DNA of 16,055 bases from positions 1 to 16,055 of the forward strand of contig CAMLQG010000084.1 in assembly GCA_946482075.1 (NCBI GenBank), given 5' to 3'. This document shows positions 1 through 6,713 of this stretch, one piece after another (within the stretch, counting starts at the first letter, position 1; the number at the start of each line of letters is the position of its first letter). Source of the DNA: an uncultured Erythrobacteraceae bacterium (GTDB lineage Bacteria; Pseudomonadota; Alphaproteobacteria; Sphingomonadales; Sphingomonadaceae). Under the pieces are notes generated by a model that was given only the letters and a program-made list of their open reading frames with translations, searched no databases and was not told the origin of the DNA. Both the position numbers and the translations under genes were made by a program.

Positions 1-2225
1 CGAAGTGTGCCGGTGGACGCCGTCAGGCGGGCCATCAGCGGCGCATACAGATCGGCGAGCGCAGCCTGTTCATTGATGATCGCCTGAAACACTCGACCAT
101 AGGCCGCATCGCGCTCGCTCTGAAGCTCCTTCCGACGCGCGGCGGCACCCTGGGCGTCGGTCAGGCGCGCTTGCAGGCTCTGGAGAGCGGTGTTCTCCTG
201 GGCAATGCGCTGCGACAGGGTAGAATACTGACCGCGAACTATGTTGTCGGCGCTGACCAGGGCCTCCAGTCGGGTCATTTCGGCGAGTAGCGTATTGAGG
301 GTTAGCTTGGAGAGGTCGGCAGTGTCTGGAAAGAGCGGCGTGTTCGGGTCGCCGGCGGGAACGGCCGGGCCTGTGAGAGCTGCGATTTGCTGATCGGCCC
401 ATACAACATAGCCGGCCAGGCTCTTGTCGACGTCGCCTTTATAGATCAGCAGGAATTCATCCCATTGCTGCTGATTGAGGCCGCTGTGCAGGTGCCGCTC
501 CTTGGCCTGGCGCAGAAGCTCGGGTGCCTTGGTGGCGCGCGTGCTGGCGACCTCATCCTGCAGGGCGACGAACGTCCGACGCTGATTGCCGTAGGCCTGG
601 ATCGTGCCGCGCAATGTCTGAACGGCCTGTCCGAGCTGGGTGTGGCGATTGGCCTGCGCCTCGGTGCCCTTGACGACGAGCTTGGCGAGATCCTCGTTGT
701 AGCTCTTGATCTGGCCGGTCTTTTGGGTGACCTGCAGCGCGAGGCCTGCGGCAGAGGCTTCCTTCTCGATCTCCGTGGCGATGCGATCCGATATATCGGC
801 GATCGCCTCGGCCTCCCGTTCCCGGGCCTGCTGGAAGCGGGCGGTACGGAATTCCCTTAGTTCGACGAAATCAATCGCGCCGTCGCGATCGTCTTGGGGG
901 TGAGCCTCAAAGATCACACGTTCGATCGCTGCGATCAGGCCATCGGAGACGCCGGCGGAGGAGCAGAGTTCCTCGACGAACTGCTGCGACAGGTAGCGCG
1001 CGCGGGGAAAGGCCAGGTGGCCGTTGGCGTCGCGACCGTCGAGGAAGCGTGTGACCGAAGCGCCTCCGCCCCAGGTCAGCGTCGCAGTCGCGTTACCGAG
1101 GAGTTGGCGGGCGCGGACGAGAAATGACGGGCTGATGTTTTCGCTCGCGCTCCAAGCGGTCGGTGTGATTGCGTCGCAGCCGGCGGCGATCACGTCGGCG
1201 AGGGCGGTCTTGCCTGAGCCGCGCGCGCCGATGATCGCGACGAGTCCAGGATTGAGTGGGATTTCCGGGGTTGCGGCCCAATTGGCATCGGCGATCGCAA
1301 CGTGCGAGATTACCTGGGAAGGCATGGCCGTGCGCGGCGGCTCAGTGCCGACATACGCGCGGCCCTCGGGGTCGATGCAAGCCTGGCGCAGCGCGTCGAA
1401 TTCGAGACCGCCCTTGATCCACGAATAGCGCTCTTCGACCGGCTGGCCGACGGTTCTCTGGTCGTGGGCGTCGCTTCCGTGGAGGCAGGGCTTGCAGCCG
1501 TCATAGCGCTCCTTGAGCTGGTCGAGCGTCACACCCTTGCGACCAGACCAGAATTCGCGCTGCGCCGGGCTGCTCGAGAAGATGATGTGCGCGAACTTCT
1601 CGATCTCCTGGCGCATGGTTGCGTCGGCGGCTTGGCGCAGACCCGAAGTCCCGTCGCCGGCCGCGCCTGCAACCGCGATAAGGATATTGGCCTTCGCCCA
1701 ATCGCTCTCGCGCATAACGCGGCGAAGTTGGTCGAAATTTACTTTGAACTGTGTGGCGCCGTGGGCAAGCGCAGCGCGATCGTCGAGGATGCTGGCGTCG
1801 GCCTTCTTGCCGAGCGAGATCAGGTCGGCGCGGGTGCAGTTGAAGGTGTCGCCATGCGCCTGGAACTGAAGGCGCTGAAGGATGCGATGCAGTTCGGCGA
1901 CGTGGTTCGGGTCTTCGGGGCTGACGAGGAGGTGGACGTTGACGAAGCCGGTCTTGGCGGCGACGTCCAGGCGCAATTCGACGTTCGGGAAGATGAGCTG
2001 CACGTCGGGCAGACGTCCCGCTGCCTTGTGCTTCCGGACTTCCTCGTAAGTGTCGGTGAGATAGTAATCCGTGACCGCGATCGCTTCGATCCTCGGCGCC
2101 ACGGTCTCAAGTGAGGTGAGGTAGGTTTCCCAGGGCGTGCCGCCGCCGAACTGATTGTTCAGAACGGTCCCAGGCGCATGGATATGCGGTTCCCAGCGAC
2201 GCCATTCCGATCCACGACCGATCAT
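1..2225 (-). CDS. PHP-domain SMC-like AAA ATPase, TrlF-like (5' part; 3' end outside window)
   Basis: I translated this by hand: the frame is open from an ATG at 2225 to the window edge, giving the first 741 residues. The N-terminal 260 residues form a PHP-type metal-dependent phosphoesterase domain: HIH at 14-16, D53, E83, H98 and H249-GSDAH-254. An ABC/SMC-like ATPase core follows, with a Walker A motif GARGSGKT at 333-340 and a Q-loop-like YLSQQF at 411-416. From about residue 455 the sequence is rich in charged residues, Gln and Ala, as in a coiled coil. Walker B and signature motifs should lie off the window. PHP + SMC-like ATPase proteins are annotated as the TrlF family; their substrate is not established to my knowledge. 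The start codon overlaps the stop of a short open frame (ATGA). The gene lies 116 bp after the phosphoribosyltransferase gene, so co-transcription is likely. A nuclease or phosphoesterase defence effector is an inference only. Confidence 0.85.
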   Translation of the reverse strand, partial: MIGRGSEWRRWEPHIHAPGTVLNNQFGGGTPWETYLTSLETVAPRIEAIAVTDYYLTDTYEEVRKHKAAGRLPDVQLIFPNVELRLDVAAKTGFVNVHLLVSPEDPNHVAELHRILQRLQFQAHGDTFNCTRADLISLGKKADASILDDRAALAHGATQFKVNFDQLRRVMRESDWAKANILIAVAGAAGDGTSGLRQAADATMRQEIEKFAHIIFSSSPAQREFWSGRKGVTLDQLKERYDGCKPCLHGSDAHDQRTVGQPVEERYSWIKGGLEFDALRQACIDPEGRAYVGTEPPRTAMPSQVISHVAIADANWAATPEIPLNPGLVAIIGARGSGKTALADVIAAGCDAITPTAWSASENISPSFLVRARQLLGNATATLTWGGGASVTRFLDGRDANGHLAFPRARYLSQQFVEELCSSAGVSDGLIAAIERVIFEAHPQDDRDGAIDFVELREFRTARFQQAREREAEAIADISDRIATEIEKEASAAGLALQVTQKTGQIKSYNEDLAKLVVKGTEAQANRHTQLGQAVQTLRGTIQAYGNQRRTFVALQDEVASTRATKAPELLRQAKERHLHSGLNQQQWDEFLLIYKGDVDKSLAGYVVWADQQIAALTGPAVPAGDPNTPLFPDTADLSKLTLNTLLAEMTRLEALVSADNIVRGQYSTLSQRIAQENTALQSLQARLTDAQGAAARRKELQSERDAAYGRVFQAIINEQAALADLYAPLMARLTASTGTL

Positions 2226-2341
2226 ATTTCCCCCTTTTCCTGCCGGTCGCTGTCCGTCCTGTTGGTCGTCTCCCGGTCAATGATGTTCAATGCGATGTAG
2301 TAGGTCCGGGTTCGCGGATCGAGCGGCCCGGGCCTGCTAGA
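2226..2341 (-). other. Short open frame between the HAD-PRTase and PHP-ATPase genes
   Basis: After the TAA stop of the upstream gene (2342-2344) the same frame stays open for 38 codons and ends in a TGA that overlaps the ATG of the ATPase gene (ATGA). It has no ATG; the only possible internal start is a TTG. It may be chance in GC-rich DNA, a remnant of a longer C-terminus, or a coupling frame for the ATPase. I see no terminator or clear promoter in this gap. Confidence 0.3.
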
Positions 2342-3577
2342 TTAGAAGTCCTCAGTGTTCTGGCACTGACTGGGATAGCCCGAGCAGCCCCAGAATTTCA
2401 CGTTGCTCGTCGAGTTGGTCCGGATCTTCATCGATCTCCCGCAGGCGGGACAGATCTTGCGCGAGAATACGCGCTGGTCCTTTGCCAGGGTCAATATCCT
2501 GACTTCGCCGGCCCCACTGGCGGCGAGCGTCCGCACGCATTCCCCTGTGGTTTCGCCGGTCGTGTAGACATCGTCGATCAGCAGAACTTTGTTGCCGTTC
2601 CATTTGAAATTGGATTGGAACGCCCCTTTGATCGCTTCAGCGCGCTCAAGCGGGTTCATCTGCTTGTAGCCTTCGATTTCCTTGACGACGCGCAAGCCCT
2701 TCAACTCGAGCTCGATATCCTCGTCGAAATGATCAACTGCCTCGTTGAGGAGCTGTTCGAAGCGATTCCGCTGCTGCGAAGGCTTCATGGGAACAGGCAC
2801 GACGTAATCCGGCGCCCAGTCGAGGTTCGCGATTGCTTTGCCGACGGCCTCGCCAAGAACTTTGGCGTGAGTATCGTCATTTTTCAGCGACAGAACCGCC
2901 GCGCTCAAGGCACTGGTCGCGTGGCGCGGGTCAGAGGCGGTAAAGTAGCGACCCAACGCGTATACGGTCGGGTCGTCATCGCAGTGCAGGATTGAGCCCC
3001 AGTGGCTATGAAAGGGCCATTTGCTGGTCAGGGCCTCGCCGATATAACCCCGGCCGCCGAGGCGTTCGCGTTTTAGCAACGTGGACGCCTTCGCCATGAA
3101 AACGTCCGGCGCGCTGGATGAAAGCTCAAAGATTGACGTGGGTCCCCAGCGGACCGCCACGGAGGTCAACCCAGCATGATAGGCAGCTTCGATGTCGCCG
3201 ACATCGTCGCCAATGTAGAGCGACTCCCCGCTGGCGGCCACACCGAGACGCCGTAGCGCTTCCTGGATCGGCTCCGGGTCGGGCTTGTGATTCTCGGTAT
3301 CGCCGTAGCTTACCAACACGTCGTAGGGGATGCGGAACTGCTGAAGGACAGCCGTCGCATACCAATCAGGCGATGAGGTGACGATGCCGACCGTCTGTCC
3401 GTCTGCTTTGAGCAGACCTGGAAGCTCGTGCGGCGCCGCGCGGCCCTGTGCGGGAAACGGCCGGATCAGATGCATGTTCTGCCGGACATTGTCCCACATC
3501 TGGAAGCGACGCATCTGGGCAAGGGCCGAACTGTCGACAAGCGTCATGTCGAGGTCGAACAGGAACACGCCGGGCAT
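2342..3577 (-). CDS. HAD-phosphoribosyltransferase with C-terminal zinc finger; ShosT-like toxin candidate
   Basis: A 411-residue cytoplasmic protein with three recognisable parts. Residues 1-160 are a HAD hydrolase: motif I DLDMT at 8-12, Thr67 (motif II), K98 in HKPDP (motif III) and GDDVGD at 123-128 (motif IV). Residues about 190-370 are a type I phosphoribosyltransferase of the ComF kind, with a PRPP-binding loop LLIDDVYTTGET at 332-343. Residues 376-405 are a zinc ribbon (C376, C379, C398, C405) of the topoisomerase I C-terminal type, including GCSGYP. All catalytic residues look intact. Its ATG lies 2 bp after the stop of the DprA-like gene, so the two are translationally coupled. A phosphoribosyltransferase paired with a DprA-like protein is the known composition of ShosTA, where the PRTase protein is the toxin. 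The function here is inferred from that pairing. The alternative is a ComF-like competence accessory, which the HAD fusion and the island setting make less likely. Confidence 0.85.
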   Translation of the reverse strand: MPGVFLFDLDMTLVDSSALAQMRRFQMWDNVRQNMHLIRPFPAQGRAAPHELPGLLKADGQTVGIVTSSPDWYATAVLQQFRIPYDVLVSYGDTENHKPDPEPIQEALRRLGVAASGESLYIGDDVGDIEAAYHAGLTSVAVRWGPTSIFELSSSAPDVFMAKASTLLKRERLGGRGYIGEALTSKWPFHSHWGSILHCDDDPTVYALGRYFTASDPRHATSALSAAVLSLKNDDTHAKVLGEAVGKAIANLDWAPDYVVPVPMKPSQQRNRFEQLLNEAVDHFDEDIELELKGLRVVKEIEGYKQMNPLERAEAIKGAFQSNFKWNGNKVLLIDDVYTTGETTGECVRTLAASGAGEVRILTLAKDQRVFSRKICPACGRSMKIRTNSTSNVKFWGCSGYPSQCQNTEDF

Positions 3578-3579
3578 TG

Positions 3580-4635
3580 TCAGAGCATCGACATCTGCGA
3601 GGGCGCTGAAGGGCGAGCGAGCGGCGTGTCTTCGCCGACGCTGCTAATGCGCGTTTCCAGCAAATCGAGCATGGAGGCGTAATCCTCCCTGCTGGCGAGG
3701 GGTACGGCCACCGGCCGGTTGCGATAGCGCTCGATCAGAATCCGCCGATATTCGCCCTCGGCACGCGCAGCATCGGCGAACTGCATCGCCGGGAGCTGTG
3801 TCATCGCTAGGATGCCTTGGCTCTTGGGCTCAGCGGCGTGGCGTCCCTGCGGTACGGGGGCGAACAGCAGGCGGTTCTGTTGGAGCGTGAAGCGGACGGT
3901 ATGCATCGAGCCGCCCTTGATGTCCGTCTGCATGACGAAGGTTGCGATCGATAGTCCGCTCTGGAGGCGGTCACGCTGCACGAGATTGCGCGGAGACGGA
4001 GGCACGCCGAAAGGCTGCTCGCTGACGAGCGCGCCACCTTTCTCAAGGATCTCGTCGGCGAGCTTGGCATTCTGCTTCGGATATATCCCGTCGAGACCGC
4101 CCGCCATCACGGCGATGGTTTGGCCGTCATGGCGCAAGGCTGCCTGATGGCTCAGCGTATCGACGCCGATAGCCAAACCACTGACGATCGCCCATTTTGA
4201 CCCGACCAGTGCTTCCACGATCTTGTCGCTGACGATTTCCCCGAACTCGGAGGGCTCGCGCGTGCCAATGCAGGCGACGCTGCGACGGGGCGGCAGCTTG
4301 CCCTTCACGAAGAGGATGGGCGGGCGGTCGGAGAGAGAGCGAAGCGCGTCGGGATAGTCCGTGTCGAAGATGGAAAGAACGCGCACGCCGCGACGGTCAG
4401 CTTCGTCGAGTACCCGTTGCGCCTTCTCGCCGGCATGAAAGATGGCGGTCGGTTCGTGGAGGCTCTGCGCGATGGCGGCCGAGACCACAGACCGGAGCTT
4501 CGCGGGCTCGGCTTCGACGATCGCATCGAGAATCGAGAAGCGTTCAGCAAGGCGTTCAGCCGTGGCAGGGCCGATGCCGCGCAAGGCGGTGAGCGTGAGA
4601 ATACCGGCTGCGCTTCGTGTCTCGGTGCCAATCAT
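3580..4635 (-). CDS. DprA/Smf-like Rossmann protein; ShosA-like antitoxin candidate
   Basis: A 351-residue protein of the DprA/Smf family. An N-terminal helix-hairpin-helix-like segment (LRGIGPATAERL at 18-29) precedes the Rossmann-like core: CIGTRE at 122-127, SGLAIGVDTLSHQAAL at 152-167, AGGLDGIYPKQN at 178-189, SEQPFG at 205-210 and RDRLQSGLS at 221-229. The usual loop near the end of the core is altered to GGSMHT (241-246). The C-terminus is not the winged-helix domain of competence DprA. I chose the ATG at 4635: it has a GGAAA-type site (AAAGG at 4647-4651) and starts just before the conserved helical domain. An upstream ATG at 4779 would add 48 atypical residues and overlap the XRE gene by 62 bp. 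In ShosTA the DprA-like partner neutralises the PRTase toxin. The 2-bp spacing to that gene supports a functional pair, but which member is toxin is inferred. Confidence 0.85.
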   Translation of the reverse strand: MIGTETRSAAGILTLTALRGIGPATAERLAERFSILDAIVEAEPAKLRSVVSAAIAQSLHEPTAIFHAGEKAQRVLDEADRRGVRVLSIFDTDYPDALRSLSDRPPILFVKGKLPPRRSVACIGTREPSEFGEIVSDKIVEALVGSKWAIVSGLAIGVDTLSHQAALRHDGQTIAVMAGGLDGIYPKQNAKLADEILEKGGALVSEQPFGVPPSPRNLVQRDRLQSGLSIATFVMQTDIKGGSMHTVRFTLQQNRLLFAPVPQGRHAAEPKSQGILAMTQLPAMQFADAARAEGEYRRILIERYRNRPVAVPLASREDYASMLDLLETRISSVGEDTPLARPSAPSQMSML

Positions 4636-4717
4636 CGAATTCAACGCCTTTCTATATATGCGGCCGGTGTTCGGCGTTCTGCAGCGGTAGCCTTGTTGAG
4701 GGGCGGGGAACGATAGG
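4636..4717 (-). promoter_or_regulatory. Spacer between XRE and DprA-like genes, with weak RBS
   Basis: An 82-bp gap. On the minus strand AAAGG (plus 4647-4651) lies 11 bp before the chosen ATG, a rather long spacing. An AT-rich TATATA (plus 4653-4658) just upstream could be a weak -10, but I find no good -35 with it. There is no terminator, so read-through from the XRE promoter is the simplest reading. Confidence 0.35.
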
Positions 4718-5086
4718 TCATCTGTGGCCTCCGGCCCTGGTGAGAGAAGGTTTGCGTGGGGATATGACGGTGGTCGCATCTCCGAGTGTATGGATGCGTA
4801 CTGCCGGCCGTTTCGGAAGCCTGACCGTCAATTCAAGCTCTCCGCCAACGGCTTCGACGTAGCTGCGAAGTGTAGAGATATGCATGTCCGCTTGGTTCTC
4901 GATCTTGGAAACGGACGGCTGCTTGATCTTCAGTGCCGCGGCGATGTCGGCTTGGGCCTTGCCTGCGATCTGGCGGAGCGCGCGCAGCCCTTCGACCTCC
5001 TGTACGAGTTCGGCATACCGCGCATCGATCTGCTCGCGGTCTTCCGGCGGGAGGGATGCGACAACCTCGTCAAGGCTGCGGCCCAT
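4718..5086 (-). CDS. XRE-family helix-turn-helix regulator
   Basis: A 122-residue protein. Its central part is a Cro/C1-type helix-turn-helix: AQADIAAALKIKQPSVSKIE at about 44-63 covers the two helices, followed by a conserved STLRSYVEAVGGELELTVRL stretch (about 70-89) typical of HigA-like and orphan XRE proteins. Residues 1-35 are acidic and helical, as in dimerising antitoxin-like regulators. The start is supported by AAGGAG (plus 5095-5100) with an 8-bp spacer. It is the first gene of the minus-strand cargo set, behind a strong promoter with an inverted repeat, so it probably represses its own operon. No toxin of the HigB kind is adjacent, so it is more likely a regulator of the DprA/PRTase module than a classical antitoxin. 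Its ligand or trigger is unknown. Confidence 0.85.
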   Translation of the reverse strand: MGRSLDEVVASLPPEDREQIDARYAELVQEVEGLRALRQIAGKAQADIAAALKIKQPSVSKIENQADMHISTLRSYVEAVGGELELTVRLPKRPAVRIHTLGDATTVISPRKPSLTRAGGHR

Positions 5087-5094
5087 GCAATTCG

Positions 5095-5100
5095 CTCCTT
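5095..5100 (-). promoter_or_regulatory. Shine-Dalgarno of the XRE gene
   Basis: AAGGAG on the minus strand, 8 bp from the ATG at 5086; this fixes the start of the XRE regulator. Confidence 0.7.
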
Positions 5101-5186
5101 GGCGTCGGCGACCGCGTTTACGTAAAGTCGGAAACGCGGAAAGCGGGGTTTGCGAAATGGAGCGGCTGAGTGCGGGCTATTGAATC

Positions 5187-5212
5187 ACGGGAATGCAAAT
5201 TCGCATTCCCGT
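5187..5212. repeat. Perfect inverted repeat in the XRE leader
   Basis: Arms ACGGGAATGC (5187-5196) and GCATTCCCGT (5203-5212) are perfect 10-bp inverted repeats around AAATTC. It lies about 100 bp upstream of the XRE ATG and inside the predicted 5' leader. There is no U-run on either side, so it is not an intrinsic terminator. It may be an operator (XRE dimers bind such repeats) or a structured leader element. Confidence 0.7.
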
Positions 5213-5275
5213 AGGACATTGCTCGCGCCACAGAGCGCCCTCGATGCCTGGAACAAACATCGAATCTCAATAAGA

Positions 5276-5304
5276 AGAATAGCTTTAGGGCTATGTACGG
5301 TCAA
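5276..5304 (-). promoter_or_regulatory. Predicted sigma70-type promoter of the XRE-led operon
   Basis: On the minus strand TTGACC (plus 5299-5304) is followed after exactly 17 bp by TATTCT (plus 5276-5281). Transcription would start near 5269 and leave a leader of about 180 nt before the XRE ATG. The -35 box sits in the middle of the 7-bp inverted repeat at 5287-5317. It is the best promoter I find in the island. Confidence 0.6.
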
Positions 5305-5317
5305 CGACCTTAGCCCT
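5287..5317. repeat. Inverted repeat centred on the -35 box (possible operator)
   Basis: AGGGCTA (5287-5293) and TAGCCCT (5311-5317) are perfect 7-bp arms separated by 17 bp. The centre (5302) falls in the TTGACC -35 box, and the right arm abuts the integrase stop codon. The position suits a repressor operator. Without a T-tract it is a poor terminator for the integrase. Confidence 0.5.
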
Positions 5318-6559
5318 TCACGCGGCTAGCTTCAGTTTCTTCTTGGCGAGCATGGCGCGGACGAATTTGTCCCATTTCGCCATGCCGGCGCGTTTTTCGA
5401 CCATGTAGTGCCAGCGGTCGTAGTGCTTGGAGCTGACGTCCTGCAGCGCGTGGTTCTGGAGGCGATCACGGATTTCCTTCGGTACGCCCGCCTTGCCGGC
5501 GAGCGTTTTGAAGGTCCGGCGGAGATCACGGTTGGTGGCATAGGGGATCACGCCCCGGTCTCGCTGGCGCCAGACGAAGCTGTAGAGCGTGCCGTGGCTG
5601 ACGGGCCTTTTCGGGTCCATGGCCGACGGGAAGAACCAGCCATATTCGTTCGGCTTTATCGACTCGATCAACTCGGCGGCGAGCAAGGGCGCTGGGACGG
5701 CGTGAGGCTGGTCATTCTTAGTCTTGGACCAGTCGATGATCCGCTCTTTGGCGTCCCATTGATCGACATGGAGGCGCGCGATCTCCTCGACGCGCTGGCC
5801 GGTGAGCATGATGAGCTGCACGGCGCGTGGGTAAGAGGGATGGACCGGTGTGTCGGGGCATTCGAGCCAGCGATAGAGTTGGACGAACTCGTCTTCGTCG
5901 AGCCAGCGAGTGCCTTTTACCTTGGGTTCGGTCGGGATGCCCGTCGCCGGATTGAAGGGGAGCCGGAAGCGGCGAGTGGATTGCTGGCGATAGTCGTTGT
6001 CGGACTTCATGCCCCAGCTAAAGGCTGCATGGAGGTACGAGCGCACGTGGTCGGCCATCGACTTGGCGCCGCGCTCGTAGATCGGGCGGATCAACTCGAT
6101 GATTTCCTCGGCCTCGATCTCGCGGGCTAGACGGTTGCGCCCGAGCGTGTCGGCGATCTTGTTGAGGCCCTTTTCTGTTTCCTTCCAGGAGGGCTTGCCC
6201 GCACCCTTGAGCGCAGCGACATAGCCCTCGAATAGATCGGCGACGGTGCCGGGGCGGGTGTCGGTGGCGATTTTGATGCTGCGCCCCTTTTGGATGACGT
6301 CTGCAAAATCGCGCTTGTAGATCTCGCGGGCCTGCGCGAGCGACATCGAGGGATAGGCGCCGATCTTCTTCTTGGTGCGTTTGCCGTCCCGCCATTGCTG
6401 AGCCATCCAGTCAGCGGTGACACGTTTCGGCATGGCCTTGAGAACAAGGACGAGGCGGCCGGTGCCTCGCCCTTCGCCATCGGCGAGGTTCTCTTGCTTG
6501 CGACTGATCTCGACGCGCTTCAGCGCATGTCGGATCGCGGTGTCGGTTAGGGCGGGCAT
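5318..6559 (-). CDS. Tyrosine recombinase / island integrase
   Basis: A 413-residue phage-type (P4-like) tyrosine recombinase. The N-terminus (1-90) is an arm-type DNA-binding domain with KKKIGAYPSMSLAQAREIYK at 63-82. A SAM-like core-binding domain spans about 103-200. The catalytic domain has R256 (TGQR), K279 (WSKTKND), R347 (in RDLRRTF), H370 and the nucleophile Y380 (KHYDRW). The usual His of HDLRRT is Arg (R344), a tolerated change in some families. Length is normal. It would catalyse integration and excision of the island at radC. The start is fixed by a perfect AAAGGAGG (plus 6567-6574) 7 bp before the ATG. It lies 154 bp from the radC fragment on the same strand, as expected for an integrase beside its att site. 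No excisionase is visible in the window. Confidence 0.95.
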   Translation of the reverse strand: MPALTDTAIRHALKRVEISRKQENLADGEGRGTGRLVLVLKAMPKRVTADWMAQQWRDGKRTKKKIGAYPSMSLAQAREIYKRDFADVIQKGRSIKIATDTRPGTVADLFEGYVAALKGAGKPSWKETEKGLNKIADTLGRNRLAREIEAEEIIELIRPIYERGAKSMADHVRSYLHAAFSWGMKSDNDYRQQSTRRFRLPFNPATGIPTEPKVKGTRWLDEDEFVQLYRWLECPDTPVHPSYPRAVQLIMLTGQRVEEIARLHVDQWDAKERIIDWSKTKNDQPHAVPAPLLAAELIESIKPNEYGWFFPSAMDPKRPVSHGTLYSFVWRQRDRGVIPYATNRDLRRTFKTLAGKAGVPKEIRDRLQNHALQDVSSKHYDRWHYMVEKRAGMAKWDKFVRAMLAKKKLKLAA

Positions 6560-6713
6560 AGCGTTTCCTCCTTTCCGGAACTGGGATCGGTCGAGGAGAA
6601 GCAGGGATCGCTAGCTGGGAGCGGAAGGCCGTTTTCTACCCCTTTTACAGCCCCCAATTTGCCATAACCGCCCCCTGTACGCAATGCAGAAAAACGGCGG
6701 ATTTATCAGTGTT
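6560..6713. repeat. att-proximal region with two near-perfect inverted repeats
   Basis: This non-coding stretch lies between the integrase start and the radC fragment. GCCGTTTTCT (6628-6637) is inverted at 6688-6698 with one extra base. CTACCCCTTTT (6636-6646) is inverted at 6746-6757, again with one extra base, and that copy ends right at the island/radC junction. They may be binding sites for the integrase or a directionality factor. The integrase Shine-Dalgarno (6567-6574) is also here. I see no convincing promoter. Confidence 0.5.

Noticed and set aside
1302..2114. 270-codon plus-strand frame opposite the PHP-ATPase
   Set aside because: The minus-strand frame has clear PHP and Walker A motifs; this is its shadow.
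3580..4635. Housekeeping competence gene dprA
   Set aside because: It lies in an island coupled to a HAD-PRTase, lacks the usual C-terminal domain and has an altered GGSMHT loop; an accessory role fits better.
4636..4779. Longer DprA-like start at 4779
   Set aside because: It adds 48 residues with no family similarity and overlaps the XRE gene by 62 bp; ATG 4635 fits the family better.
4718..5086. HigA-type antitoxin with an adjacent HigB toxin
   Set aside because: No HigB/RelE-like gene flanks it; the neighbours are the integrase and the DprA-like gene.
5187..5212. Intrinsic terminator of the integrase or XRE gene
   Set aside because: There is no T-tract on either strand and the position is upstream of XRE.
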